Assembly (NCBI GenBank): GCA_014529385.2
Contig: CM043966.1
Coordinates: 90,998,587-91,062,586, forward strand
DNA: 64,000 nucleotides
Source of the DNA: Adiantum capillus-veneris
Lineage: Eukaryota > Streptophyta > Polypodiopsida > Polypodiales > Pteridaceae
Direction: 5' to 3'
The notes below the pieces were generated by a model. It did no database searches. It was not told where the DNA came from and saw nothing but the letters and a program-made list of their open reading frames with translations. This document shows positions 1-10,975 of this stretch, in pieces. Position 1 is the first letter of the stretch, and the number at the start of each line of letters is the position of its first letter. A program made the position numbers and the translations under genes.

Positions 1-1726
1 AGCTTTGCATATTGAAAAGCCACATCTCATTGATCACATCAGGGATCACAACTGGTGGCTACTTAGGTTGCTAAAAGCAAATCTGCACATCCTAGTTAAC
101 CTTACAATGGGATCATGCACACCCTACTGTACATGCTTATGTAGTCTCCCTTAGCTTATATTGCACTTGGCTAGTGTAATGCAGGGTCTCCCAGCCTGCA
201 TTGCTCAAGGTCCATTGTACATGATAACCTCGGGTATGCACATGCATACTCTCATACTTCTAAGAGCTCGATCAAACGGCAACCCGATCATTCTCTGCCG
301 GACATAAGATATTTCCGGAGATGGATCAGGCCCTCACCCCCACTCAGTGCAAAAATGGCACACTACTACATATATTTTTTTATCGGGACAGGAAAGTAGC
401 AGGCCCTGTGCTACCAACTCAGAGGGCCCTTACATCCAGTACTGCAACTCCAGCAGCTACTTCCTCATCCTCTGACCTACCGTGTCATAGGGGCCTCTCT
501 AGAGGAACTCGCTAATAGCCTCCTCACCATCTGCATATTCAAGCCATCATCGCCCACTGAGTTCTCAGAGGAGGAATGTATGATTACTTAATGGTCTCTC
601 CCTCTTCAAACCAACCCTTGATGGAGATGTGCTGCTGGGTAGAGACTACTCCTACAATTCGCCAGTAGTAGTAGCCTACAGCTCCAGAGTCTTTCAGGAG
701 TCTATTTTCTATTCTAGCCGGGGATTTAGTCAGCATTTTGTTTCATTCTTGGTGACACTCTATAATGAGAGGTATCATCATTAGTTGTACCTTGTTCTGA
801 TCTCGTAGGCCATTTTGGCCTTTAAGAGACATCAATGTTATCTTTTTTAAATTGTATAAACAGTGTAGCCTCTTCAAGGGATGATATCAAATGGAGAGAG
901 GTTGCTGGGGTCTTGGGCTTCTTCTTATTCTTTGTGGTTATGGAAGAAGCATGGCGTTTTCATGCAAGAACGCCATGATGTGCCCTTTGAAACGGCTCTC
1001 TGCAACAAACCTGTAAAGATCAAAGAGCTGATAGAGGTTGTGGTAGTAAATGTGAGTTGAAGTATCAAGGAGTCAATCTTGCTCTGTTAAGTGTAGGGAG
1101 ATTGCCATTGGACGGTAGAGGAGAGGGGCTTGTTTTTTTTGCAAGATGCTATAAACCTTACGGCATTAACAGGGGGTGGCTATTTAGTTCTTTTGTGGAG
1201 TCATCTTTGTTCTTCATGGAAGCTTTAACAAGATTCAGACTGACTATGATGAAAGAATGAAGTGCTCCTAATTTAAAGCAACATTTTGCCCTGTGTTTAA
1301 ACAAACTTCTGCTTAGGCTTGGGATACTAGAACGCCATTTTCTCTGCTATAATTTTTTGTTCTTCCTCCTTATTTTGCAATGTCACTAGTTGCTCAATTG
1401 CGATCTTGTCTAGGACTGCAATTGTACCAACTTTCGAGCCTTCTTTCAGTTTCAGAAACCAGTCTGCACAAATCTAGTGTCGTTTTAAGGAAAACTGTTG
1501 GTTTTAAGACACCTGGATATGACATAGCCTGTTATGAGATGTTATGTTTTTCCTATTTTGATGTTCAAGTGTCAGTAGGCGTTACCACTTGGAGGTCCTA
1601 GAGACTTTGTTGGTTAAGGCTATTCAATTTTTAAACTCATGCTGCCTCAACAACTCTTTACGTGCACAGCATATGTCAGACCTATTTCTTGTGAATTTTG
1701 TTCACCGAAATTGTTATTTTATGCAG
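1..1726. other. Uncharacterised region upstream of the exon cluster
   Basis: I find no convincing protein-coding gene here apart from a LINE tail relic near 799-845. The open frames are short, lack recognisable domains and are not joined by clear splice sites. The 5' exons of the gene at 1727-2357 should lie here or further left, but I cannot identify them. Confidence 0.5.
799..845 (+). repeat. Relic of LINE-I 3' tail
   Basis: The segment reads GATCTCGTAGGCC then ATTTTGGCCTTTAAG, then a degenerate GACGTTAAT. It matches the conserved 3' end of LINE-I copies at 4052, 9465, 14299, 31871 and 32078. Here the small hairpin is perfectly paired (GGCCA-TTT-TGGCC). No (TC)n follows; only a T-rich stretch remains, so this is probably an old copy whose microsatellite has decayed. 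Confidence 0.55.
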
Positions 1727-2357
1727 CAACTTCCTCTAGCTGCTCGCACAAGTGTGTTTCGACCTGTTATTGAACAAATTGGACAATTTGAGCTTGATAA
1801 CGCAAGCTATGTTGAATTGAGGCGTAATGTAAGTATTTTCAAACAGCACAATTAAGATTCTAGGGCTTGATGTAAGCAACTATCTTGCATGCTTAAGACG
1901 TTGCACGTACATTTAGATTGCAGTTTACAGGAGATGCCAGTCTTGTTGTCTTTGCCGGAAGGAATCCAACAGTGATCTCGAAGCCTCGCTTTTTCCTATA
2001 TGCTGATGTAAGTTGCCTGTAATCTCGCTTTGCAATAGTCATGATGATGTTGTGTCTTTCTTGAGATGCCAGTTATATGACAGGGAAGAGTTCCTGAGCT
2101 TACATTAGACATTCATTTTGAAGAAGGAAAATTAATTCATCTTATCTGGTAAGCACCTAGAAAAATATTTAGCTACCTTATTGTCATTATGCTTCCTTTA
2201 AATTCCTGCTGTGCAATTCAGGAAAGAAGATGATTGTGCTGCTTGCTATGCTAAAAATCAGCTCTGCAGAGATGGTAGTTGTGTGACGAGAGAGACAGAC
2301 TGTCAAAGCGCAGATACTACAAACTCCACAATTACAGATTACAATTGCAGGCTGATG
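1727..2357 (+). CDS. Partial multi-exon plant gene, four consecutive exons, Cys-rich C-terminal part
   Basis: Four exons are joined by clear splice sites in compatible phases: 1727-1828 (acceptor TTTTATGCAG, donor GTAAGT), 1924-2007 (acceptor ATTGCAG, donor GTAAGT), 2084-2148 (acceptor TGACAG, donor GTAAGC) and 2222-about 2357 (acceptor ATTCAG, possible donor GTATAT). The introns are 95, 76 and 73 bp. The spliced product is about 129 residues. It contains SKPRFFLYADGRVPELTLD, then a Cys-rich stretch (CAACYAKNQLC, CVTRETDC) and an NST site, which suggests an extracytoplasmic protein. It vaguely recalls small plant Cys-containing secreted or membrane proteins, but I do not assign a name. The 5' exons are not identified. 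On the 3' side the last exon or its intron runs straight into (CT)n and a chain of LINE insertions, so the gene is either truncated or has a huge repeat-filled intron. Intron phasing makes a real gene likely; current function is unknown. Confidence 0.72.
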
Positions 2358-2361
2358 GTAT

Positions 2362-2364
<3 letters not shown>

Positions 2365-2431
<67 letters not shown>
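2365..2431. repeat. (CT)n microsatellite at the LINE-I copy A 5' junction
   Basis: About 33 CT units lie directly between the last exon or intron of the host gene and the 5'-truncated end of LINE-I copy A. The LINE sequence begins one base after the repeat. Confidence 0.95.
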
Positions 2432-2434
<3 letters not shown>

Positions 2435-4122
2435 GTTGTATGCAGATGATATTGTATTGATAGCAGAATCACCAGATTGGAATGCAGAGGCCGCTAGATG
2501 CATTACATAAATTTGCGGAGGATAGTGGACTGTCGGTAAACTTGGGTAAAACCAAAGTTATGGTGTTTAACACCACACCGCAGTGGGTTAGGAGATCGGC
2601 ACCTACATTTGCATATGTCCAAGATACAGTAGAGTACACAGATGCATACACATACCTTGGTGTGTATTTGCAGGACCGAAGTTTACTCTTAAGAAAGCAG
2701 CGGAAGCTAGATTGTCCAGAGCCTCTGCGGCCTTGGGAGGGTTGGAGAGGATGTGTTCACAAGTGCAGTTTCAGGAACCACGAACAAAACTTTGGCTCTT
2801 TGATACTGTGGTGGCTTCGGCTATGCTTTATGGGGTCCAGATTTGGGGAGCATCTATGGATCAGGATAATTGGAAGTCAATGGAGAGACCTTTGGTATCT
2901 ATGATTTCCCGAATGATTAGAGCCAAGGCCTCCGTACCACACTCGATTACCCGAGCGGAACTAGCTGCCCCTCCGATAGAAATTGAAGCTCTTACCAGAT
3001 TAGTGTCCTTTATACATGGTTTGTGGGATACAAATAATTGCCGATATACTAGACTGGCTCTCGACAATTAGCAATGAAAGGAGATACATCATGCTGGTAT
3101 GCGCAACTGTCCTCGTGGTTTTAGAGACACGGGTTTAGTATGGAAAGATTACCCCCCTTCCAATACTCTTTTGAGGCTCCATCATTGGCAATTACATGAA
3201 CGGAGATTAATAAAATCATCCGCCAGGATCTTATACAGTTGGATACTAAGAGGACATGGATAGACCCTACACAAGAATTGGGCACGAAGATGGCCGACTA
3301 CAAAGAAAACTTCCTACAGCTATCTGAAGATGGATTTGTGATTCGCCCGAGCTACATGGATACCCACCTGTCTCATGGTTTGAGATGTGCTATTGGTCAG
3401 ATTGGTACATCCTCACACCCGCTGGAAATTGAATTTGGCAGATTTAGGGGAATCCACCTGAGAGCAGAATTTGCAAGTTATGCGGAATGGAGCCGGAGAC
3501 AGAATACACTACATATGCCATTGCACCGTATACTATGAGATACGTGGGCGTTTCCATTGCCTATTTAAAGAAGGCTTTGGACCTCTAAATAGAGTTATGC
3601 AATACCAAGATCAAAGATGCTTAGGCTTGTACCTACTGTAACTACATCGGCACAGGGATAATCTAATGAGAAGACAAAGAGCTCTACAGTCTCAGAGGCA
3701 GATCACAGATTTCTTCGGATCGAGAGAAGCAGGAGTGGAAGGAGAAGCAAGAGGCCAGCAGCCAGCACAAAGGAGTACCCACATTTATACCAAAGGCACC
3801 CTCATTGATAGGGCGATTGAGCTTAGGAAATCGAGACGACCACGACCGAGATGCAGAAGCACACTTCACCGGAGGAGACCACAACAAAGGATTAGAAGCA
3901 TTCTAGCCAGACACCCAGAATGCTCCTAAGAAGTTTATTTAATACTTTGTATTTAGTTTTTTTCACATTTATTTTCACACTTTTCACACTTAGTACATTA
4001 GTACTAAGGTATCCAGACATTGTAACAGATTCACCACTTTTGTATCAGTTTGGTCTCATAGGTCATTCTGGCCTTTTGAAGACGTTAATATAACTTTTGA
4101 TTTCATTTCATTTCTCTCTCTC
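2432..4122 (+). mobile_element. LINE-I copy A, 5'-truncated non-LTR retrotransposon
   Basis: A fragment of a LINE whose relatives lie at 4123, 9639, 14408 and 27510. It starts inside the reverse transcriptase at the YADDIVLI catalytic motif and runs through the thumb, connection and C-terminal regions. The ORF2 part breaks frame several times, for example near 2660, 2860, 3068 and 3470. The C-terminal zinc-knuckle-like segment (ICKLCGMEPE, then ICHC after a frameshift) is still visible near 3466-3530. The 3' UTR ends in the conserved block at 4052-4096, followed by TTTCATTTCATTT and a short CT run at 4114-4122. Both its ends touch CT repeats. It is inactive. Confidence 0.85.
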
Positions 4123-5002
4123 GGACGACCCGGTGGAGGATGCCATCCAAAAATGCAAAGAAGAATTGAGCGAGTCCATCAGCAAGATCAACCGCCACCT
4201 CCTAGGTACTATTAACGAACTCGACGCACGCGTAGCAGCACAAGCAAGCACGATACATACACTCGAGGATCGCGTGAAGGCCCAAGATGAGGAAATCGCA
4301 CTACTCAAGAGAGAGCTTGCAGAGGTGCGATCGCAGAATGTCCTCGAAGAAGGAGAGCTTCAACCCTCTGTCATTGAAGAACTGAACACGATTAAGGAAC
4401 AAGTATGGGCCATCAAGGAAGGTGGGGAGCAACAAAAAGAAACGATGACCTCGTGGGTAGATGTCATCACAAAGACCCAACAAAAAGCAGAGAAGGCCGA
4501 AAAATGGATCGAGATTGTCAAGAAAGGAAAAAGCAAGGAAATAACCCACACTCCCACGCCAACCATCATCAACTTGACACTAGAAGAGGAGCAAAGGTGA
4601 TGTGTGCGGGCCTTACACGTAAGGATATGTGGCCTCAGATGCCAAGATAATGTGGATAAAGAGGTGAAAGCACTCATGACTCTGGTGGGAGTCAGCGAGC
4701 AGACGCATACGAGGGCTTGGAGAGTGGGCACAAAGAAAAGTGGGAGCAACGGAGAAACCTCGAAGGAAAGGGCACTCATTCTTTGCTTCCCCTCCATGGA
4801 AGCGAAGAAAGACTTCTTGAAGAAGAGACCGACTCTAAAGAAGACTGGCATCTTTCTTGGAGATGACCTCACCCTCTTGCAGATTGCTCATATGCAAGAA
4901 GTAATGCCGGAAATAAGAGGAGCAAGGGAAAAAGGGGAAGATTGCTTTTTACAGGGATGGAAAGGTGGTGATATTGGAGCGATGCCCCTCATGACGGTGT
5001 GA
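4123..5002 (+). pseudogene. LINE-I ORF1 (copy B), coiled-coil RNA-binding protein, broken
   Basis: The N-terminal part is a long heptad-rich coiled coil (for example KEELSESISKINRHL and LEDRVKAQDEEIALLKREL), as in L1-type ORF1 trimers. It is followed by an RRM-like and C-terminal nucleic-acid-binding region with RALHVRI, AWRVG, FPSMEAKKDFLKKRPTLK and AHMQEVMPEIRGAREKG. The last of these resembles the L1 ORF1 (Transposase_22) C-terminal domain. An in-frame TGA at 4598-4600 replaces the arginine codon seen at the same place in copy D. Its first few apparent codons are actually the tail of copy A, so the natural start is missing. The end (4940-5002) is slightly out of register with copy D. Expected role: binding LINE RNA in cis to form the RNP. 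Confidence 0.75.
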
Positions 5003-5024
5003 GACCTATGGGACCACACTAAAG

Positions 5025-5689
5025 TTGGCAACTTGGAATTGTAATGGGTCACTCCGTCTTGATGTAGGGGCCTTTGAGGATAGCTTCACAGGGAGAGACA
5101 TCATTTTCTACTCTGAGACACATCAAGCACCTGGACAATCCATGCCACAGGTGAGCGGATATAGATGGGAGACAGCTTGCAGACAAGAGACTAGATCGAA
5201 GCATCGAGGACAAGGATCAGGGGGGTTGGCAGTTCTATTCAGGGAGGAACTGCAGCCAATGATATATATAGCACGCACAGAGTTACCGGGGAACCCCCCC
5301 TAGCCCCCGTTCCGACGTTCCGGGGGGCAATTTCCTTCCCGAACGTTCCGAAACGTCCCGGAACGTCTGACATTCCGGGTGGCCAATGCAAACCGGAACA
5401 GCCGTTCCGGAACGTTCCGGAATTCCCCCGGAACGTTCCAAAATGCCCCTGGAACGACCAACAGCTACAAACAAATTTGGCAAAAATTGAAAAAATTGAA
5501 GTCAATGTTTGGGCTTCTTTTTGAAGTGTGCAAGGCCTCAAAGGACTCATAAAATGCACCCCCCTCCCCCTTTCTCTCCACAAGCTAATCCTCAAGGCTC
5601 AAGCTCTCTCCCTCTCACACTCTCAAGATCTCTCCCTCTCAAGACTCACTCTCTCAAGGCTCAAGGCTTCAAGCCTTCAAGCTCTCTTC

Positions 5690-5733
<44 letters not shown>

Positions 5734-8700
5734 CATCTAGTCATAGCAAGGTTGAATGGTCTTCAAAAGGAGTTTTTTGTGAGTATTAGAGTCAAAGAAC
5801 TCTAAAACTCCTTGTATTTAAACACAAGGAGCTAAAAAATGCACTATTTGGGTGTTTTTTATACCTCCCGTTCTGCGCCATTCCCGTTCCGGACCCCTAG
5901 CCGTTCCCCCGTTCCGCGGGGATCCCGTCACCGTTCTCGTTCCGCGTTCCGGGTAACTATGAGCACGCAAGGATGAACAGGCTAGGTACATGTGGGTGAG
6001 GCTCAGGGCAGAGACGGGCAGATACCTCTAGATTGCTATTTGTTACTTCCCTCCTAGTACGTAAGTATATGCATCACCTAGAGGACAATCACCCTTTGCT
6101 ATTTTGGATAATGACATATGGGAGTTTTCCAAGGATGGTGACATTATCATACTAGGGGATTTCAATGCTAGGACTGCCCACCACTAGACAATATTTTATG
6201 ATACTTCCGAAGAAATGCTTAGGGAGCTGGACGTCACAGAGATGGGTCTATCCGGACTATCACAAGATGAGGAATACAATGAATATGGCAGATACTTGAT
6301 AGATATGGGAACGGCACACAGATTGGCCATTGTGAATGGCCTACAAGTATTTTTGACAGCTGGAGGTTTTACTTGCTTTCCACACCGACATGGTGCCAAC
6401 ACAGTGGATTATGTTATGGCCCAGCTAGGTCTCATTCCATTCTTTCAGGATTTCATGGTGGGCACTAGCCCAGTTGGAGTAGCAGTTGATCATGCTATCG
6501 TGTCTTTCACCCGACCTTTCAGTTCAGCATAGCCCCATTAGGAGAGACGGATTCTGTGTATATGGATGAGATATACAGACGGCTATGCACCTAGGAGCCG
6601 GGACAGCCACTAGATGAATTCACTCAGATACTGACAGAGACACTCCATGATGCAGCATCAAAGGCATACCCCCACAGCCAACCCACACAGAGACGATCTG
6701 GGAGCATGCCCCAGAATAGTTGGTATGATGAGGAGTGCAGAGAGACGAGGATCAAATTACAGAGGGAAGTGCTCATGGGTATTATCACACATCGACAGTC
6801 ATGGATTATCTTTCGCCACCTAGTGCGACGAAAGAAAAGGGCCTATCTATCTCAGCTAGAGCGGGATCTATATCAGCTATTTATAAGTCAGGACTCAAGC
6901 GAAGCATGGAGGCTAAGCATTCACCATCACCAGCGGTCACCTCCACTGAGACATGGGGGGAATATGCCACATCTCTCTACATAGCATCAAGGCAACCACC
7001 TCTGCCGGACCCACTAGAGACATGCTCGGAGACATGTTCTTTCTTTACTGCCGAAAGGGTAAGGAAAGCCATTGACAGGATGAAGACAAGGAGAGCACAT
7101 GATCATGATGGTCTAGTAGCAGAGCACTTCATCCCATGCCAGAGATATGCTTGCAAAGCTCCTGGCTATGATATTTAATCGATTCATGTATGAAGGCTTC
7201 CCGGAGATTTGGAGTATGTCTACGATTGTGCCTATTTTCAAGTCAGGAGATCCCATGATTCCCGCGAATTATCGCACCATCATGGTTGGTCACACATTAG
7301 CTAGGTTGTATGCATCCATTCTTGAGCAGGAGCTGAGTAGATGGGCAGAGCGAGAGGGCATAAGAGCACCAGGGCAAGCAGGTTTGAGGAGAGGTTTCTC
7401 CACTCTTGACCAGATTCTAACACTCAGAGCTATTATTGAGGGTAGACACCATGGCAAGAGGATCTATTGTAGCTTTGTGGATTTCCGCAAAGCTTTTGAC
7501 ACAGTGCCGAGAGCCAGACTTATACACAGACTACAGGACATGGGTGTGTCTACAGAGCTGATATGGGGTATTCTGGCTCTATACAGGACAGTGATGGGGC
7601 GGGTACGCACCACTGAGGGAATGTCTGACATGGTCCACTCCACTATTGGAGTAAAGCAGGGATGCCCCCTACCCCGACTCTTTTTGGGATGTATGTGGAT
7701 GAGTTTTCGGATTATATAGAGCGTTAGGGGGATAGGGGGACTCAGCTAGCAAGGACATGGATTCCGCTGTTACTATATGCTGATGATACTGTGCTGATTT
7801 CTGACAGAGGGGATGTAGCGTTATTTGGATGCTCTGCATACATTTGCTCATGACAATGGATTGTCTGTCAATATGGGGAAAACCAAGGTTATGGTGTTCA
7901 ACACCACACCACAGTGGGTCAAGAGGTCGGCACCCACATTTATGTATGGCCAGGAGACTGTGGAGTACACAGATGCGTATACTTATCTTGGGGTAGTCTT
8001 CGGTGGACGGGTGTTTTCACTAAGGAGAGCATCAGAGACTAGACTGACGAGAGCATATGCAACTTTGGGAGGACTGGAGAGGAGGTGTTCGCAAGTTCAG
8101 TTTCAGGAACCGCGAACCGCGAACAAAGCTTTGGCTTTTTGACACTCTAGTGACTCCAGCTATGCTCTATGGAGTTCAGGTTTGGGGACCCTCAGTAGAC
8201 CACCATGGGAGATCTGGCAACACAGATTGATGGAAATGTATGGAGAGGCCTCTGGTCTCTATGATCGCTCGGATGATTGGGGCTAAGGTCTCAGTACCAC
8301 ATGAGATTATCCGAGCCCCCCCCCCCCCCCTCCCCTCTCGTGTGGAGGCATTGACGAGATCACTTTCCTTTATGCACGGTCTATGGGATCTTCCTAGGGA
8401 CAGATACGCTCGGCTTGCCCTAGAGTCATCTTGACAACTAGCTCTACAAGGCGATACAACATGTTGGTATGGACAGATGACAGCATGGTTTCAGTCGCAT
8501 GGTCTTAACATGGATAGATTACCTCCGCTTCAATACTCCGTGGATGCACCCTCCCCGTCTCTCACACGGACAGAGATCACCAGACTCATACGTCAGGATC
8601 TGATTCAGCTAAATACCAAGAGCACATGGATACAGCCGACACAGGAGTTGGGCACGAAGATGGCCTTCTACAGAGAGCATCTTCTCCAACTCACGGAGGA

Positions 8701-9394
8701 CGGCTTTGTGACTAGGCCTGCATACATGGATACACACTTATCTCATGGGATAAGATATGCTATTGGACAGATACGCACATCCTCACATCAGCTCCAGATC
8801 GAGACTGGCCGATTTCGAGGGGTGCCGGCAGGGGCCAGGATATGTCACCTATGTAACTTAGAGCCAGAGAGAGAGCTGCACTACACATGTCATTGCCCGG
8901 CATACTATGAGATACATGGCCGCTTCCATTGCCTATTCAGAGAAGGGTTCCAACCTTTTTCTAGAGTCATGAGATACAAGGATCAAAGGTGTCTCGGATT
9001 GTTCCTGCTAGAGTTGCGCAGACTTAGGGAGAGCTTGCTGAGGACATCAGGGGAAAGACGGTCTCAGAGACGAATCACAGATTTCTTTACACCAGTCAGA
9101 GGAGAGCCAACGGAGCAGTCATTACAGCAGATCTCAGAGCCTACTAATACTAGAGGTACACTGCTTGAACGAGCCACTGAGCTTGGCAGATCCAAACGTC
9201 CACGACCTCGGGGGGTCTCCCACTATCGACGAAGGCTGCAACAGAAGATACAGATCACTCTAGCTCGACATGCAAGACGCCCAACCAGAGTACTGACCAT
9301 GGAGGATGTCAATGAGATCCGACAGCAACCGATGAGAGATTATCTGAACCCACACCCCCCCCCCCCCCAATTTCCTTTCTCCTTAGTGTTTTAG
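5025..9394 (+). pseudogene. LINE-I ORF2 (copy B), endonuclease-reverse transcriptase, broken
   Basis: Order of domains: an APE-type endonuclease beginning with ATWNCNGS (5025; the ATG of copy D is TTG here), interrupted at 5278-5969 by a MITE, then continuing with LGDFNARTA near 6155 and the HGANTVDYVMA and VDHAI segments to 6532. A linker follows (QNSWYDEEC at 6709), then the RT with IVPIFKSGDP, FVDFRKAFDTV (7478), GVKQGCPL (7648) and LLLYADDTVLIS (7770). The C-terminal region is open from 8477 to 9394 and carries a zinc-knuckle-like CHLCNLEPERELHYTCHC. Frameshifts or stops lie near 6532, 7150, 7680-7830, 8140 and 8434. The family uses the nuclease to nick DNA and the RT for target-primed reverse transcription. 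This copy cannot make a full protein. Confidence 0.82.
5270..5969 (+). mobile_element. hAT-type MITE copy 1 (5278-5961) with 8-bp target duplication
   Basis: The element itself is 5278-5961 (684 bp). It starts CAGAGTTACCGGGG and ends CCGGGTAACTATG, so the termini are inverted repeats of the form CAKAGTTACCSGG. It is bounded by direct repeats AGCACGCA at 5270-5277 and 5962-5969. An 8-bp duplication and a CA-starting TIR are typical of the hAT superfamily. The ends carry dense GGAACG/CGTTCC subterminal repeats, likely transposase-binding sites, and the middle has a CT-rich microsatellite. There is no transposase ORF, so it is non-autonomous. Removing the element plus one duplication restores colinearity with the other LINE-I endonuclease copies. 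Confidence 0.9.
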
Positions 9395-9504
9395 TGTTAG
9401 TTCTTTGTAACTTTGTAATTTCTGTACTCAGACATGGTATCAGATTCACCAATTGTAACTTTTTGGTCTCATAGGTCATTTTGGCCTTTTGAAGACGTTA
9501 ATAT

Positions 9505-9893
<389 letters not shown>

Positions 9894-10030
9894 GCTGCTC
9901 GCGCGCAGGCTGTCTTAGTCTTAGTCTCATTTTCAATAACAGAGCATCCCTCTCTTCATGTATGAGTGAGGCCGTCAATCTGCGAGTCTCAAGAAGTGGC
10001 CTATCAGTACGATCATCACCAATACGCACA

Positions 10031-10975
10031 ATGGCGAACACGAAAGAAAAACTAGCCACTCCACCCAAAACAGAAACAGGTACAGGTACAACTACAGGTA
10101 CAGGGACAAGCACAGGTACAAGGAAAAACACAGGTACAATCACAAGAATGGACGGTCCAGTTGTATGCTCTATGCAAGACATATGGCGTTTCATTACATC
10201 TATGCAAGAAATGATGATGAGGCAGAGTGAGGACATTAAGAAACTTGCTCTCAAAAACCAGGAGTTAGAGCACACAATCAAGATGCAGGACCTGAAAATC
10301 ATGCAACAAGAGGAGAAATTTCAAGCATTACAAGACACTTTAAACAAGCAGGTAACTACCCAAGAGGAGAAGCTTGCAAATGTATGCGACACACAACAAA
10401 ATGTACTTGTGCATGCAAACTCATGGGCAAATGTAGTAAGGAATGGCCATGCGAATTCACATGCTATATCACATGCGACAAATGGGTATGTAAATGTGGA
10501 TGAGACAGAATACCATGAACGTGAGAAACGCAATATGAACATTGTGATTCGTGGCGTACCCAAATCTGACAATGAAAAAGTGCTCACATTGAACACGGAT
10601 GTAACAGTTATCATCATAGACAAGTTTGGAATGCAAGACGTGGTCGTATACGGGGCACACCGTTTGGGCCAAAAAAGAGCCGAGGGAAATCGTGCGATTG
10701 TATGCACATTGTTAGATGCGCACAAACGAGCCATCATCCTTGAGAATGCACGGATTTTCTTAAAAGATAGCACAATCTACATTAGTGAGGACAGAACGTC
10801 CATGCAACAAAAAAAACGGAGACAGGCATATGAAGAACGCATCCCCTACTACGGGGACATCACAGGAGACATGACAGGTAGGGACCCATGGAATCACAGA
10901 TATACACGTAACAAGTTGGAATTGTCGGGGTTTCCCTTGGCACAAAGGAGATGGTCTGCAAGAAGTTTTGCCTAA
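10031..10975 (+). CDS. LINE-I ORF1 (copy C), coiled-coil and RRM-type RNA-binding protein, intact frame
   Basis: An uninterrupted frame of about 314 residues from the ATG at 10031; an in-frame ATG at 9962 would add 23 residues. The N-terminus holds a Thr/Gly repeat (TGTGTTTGTGTSTGT). A coiled coil follows (MQEMMMRQSEDIKKLALKNQ and onward, about residues 60-125), then an RRM-like core with NMNIVIRGVP, AHRLGQKRAEGNRAIV, ILENARIFLKDSTIYI and EDRTSMQQKKRRQAYEE. This arrangement matches L1-type ORF1 (Transposase_22): trimerising coiled coil, RRM and C-terminal domain, acting as an RNA chaperone in the retrotransposition RNP. Its 3' end overlaps the start of ORF2 in another frame. I chose 10031 because conserved-looking sequence starts near there. 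The frame is intact, but whether it is expressed cannot be seen. Confidence 0.75.
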   Translation: MANTKEKLATPPKTETGTGTTTGTGTSTGTRKNTGTITRMDGPVVCSMQDIWRFITSMQEMMMRQSEDIKKLALKNQELEHTIKMQDLKIMQQEEKFQALQDTLNKQVTTQEEKLANVCDTQQNVLVHANSWANVVRNGHANSHAISHATNGYVNVDETEYHEREKRNMNIVIRGVPKSDNEKVLTLNTDVTVIIIDKFGMQDVVVYGAHRLGQKRAEGNRAIVCTLLDAHKRAIILENARIFLKDSTIYISEDRTSMQQKKRRQAYEERIPYYGDITGDMTGRDPWNHRYTRNKLELSGFPLAQRRWSARSFA

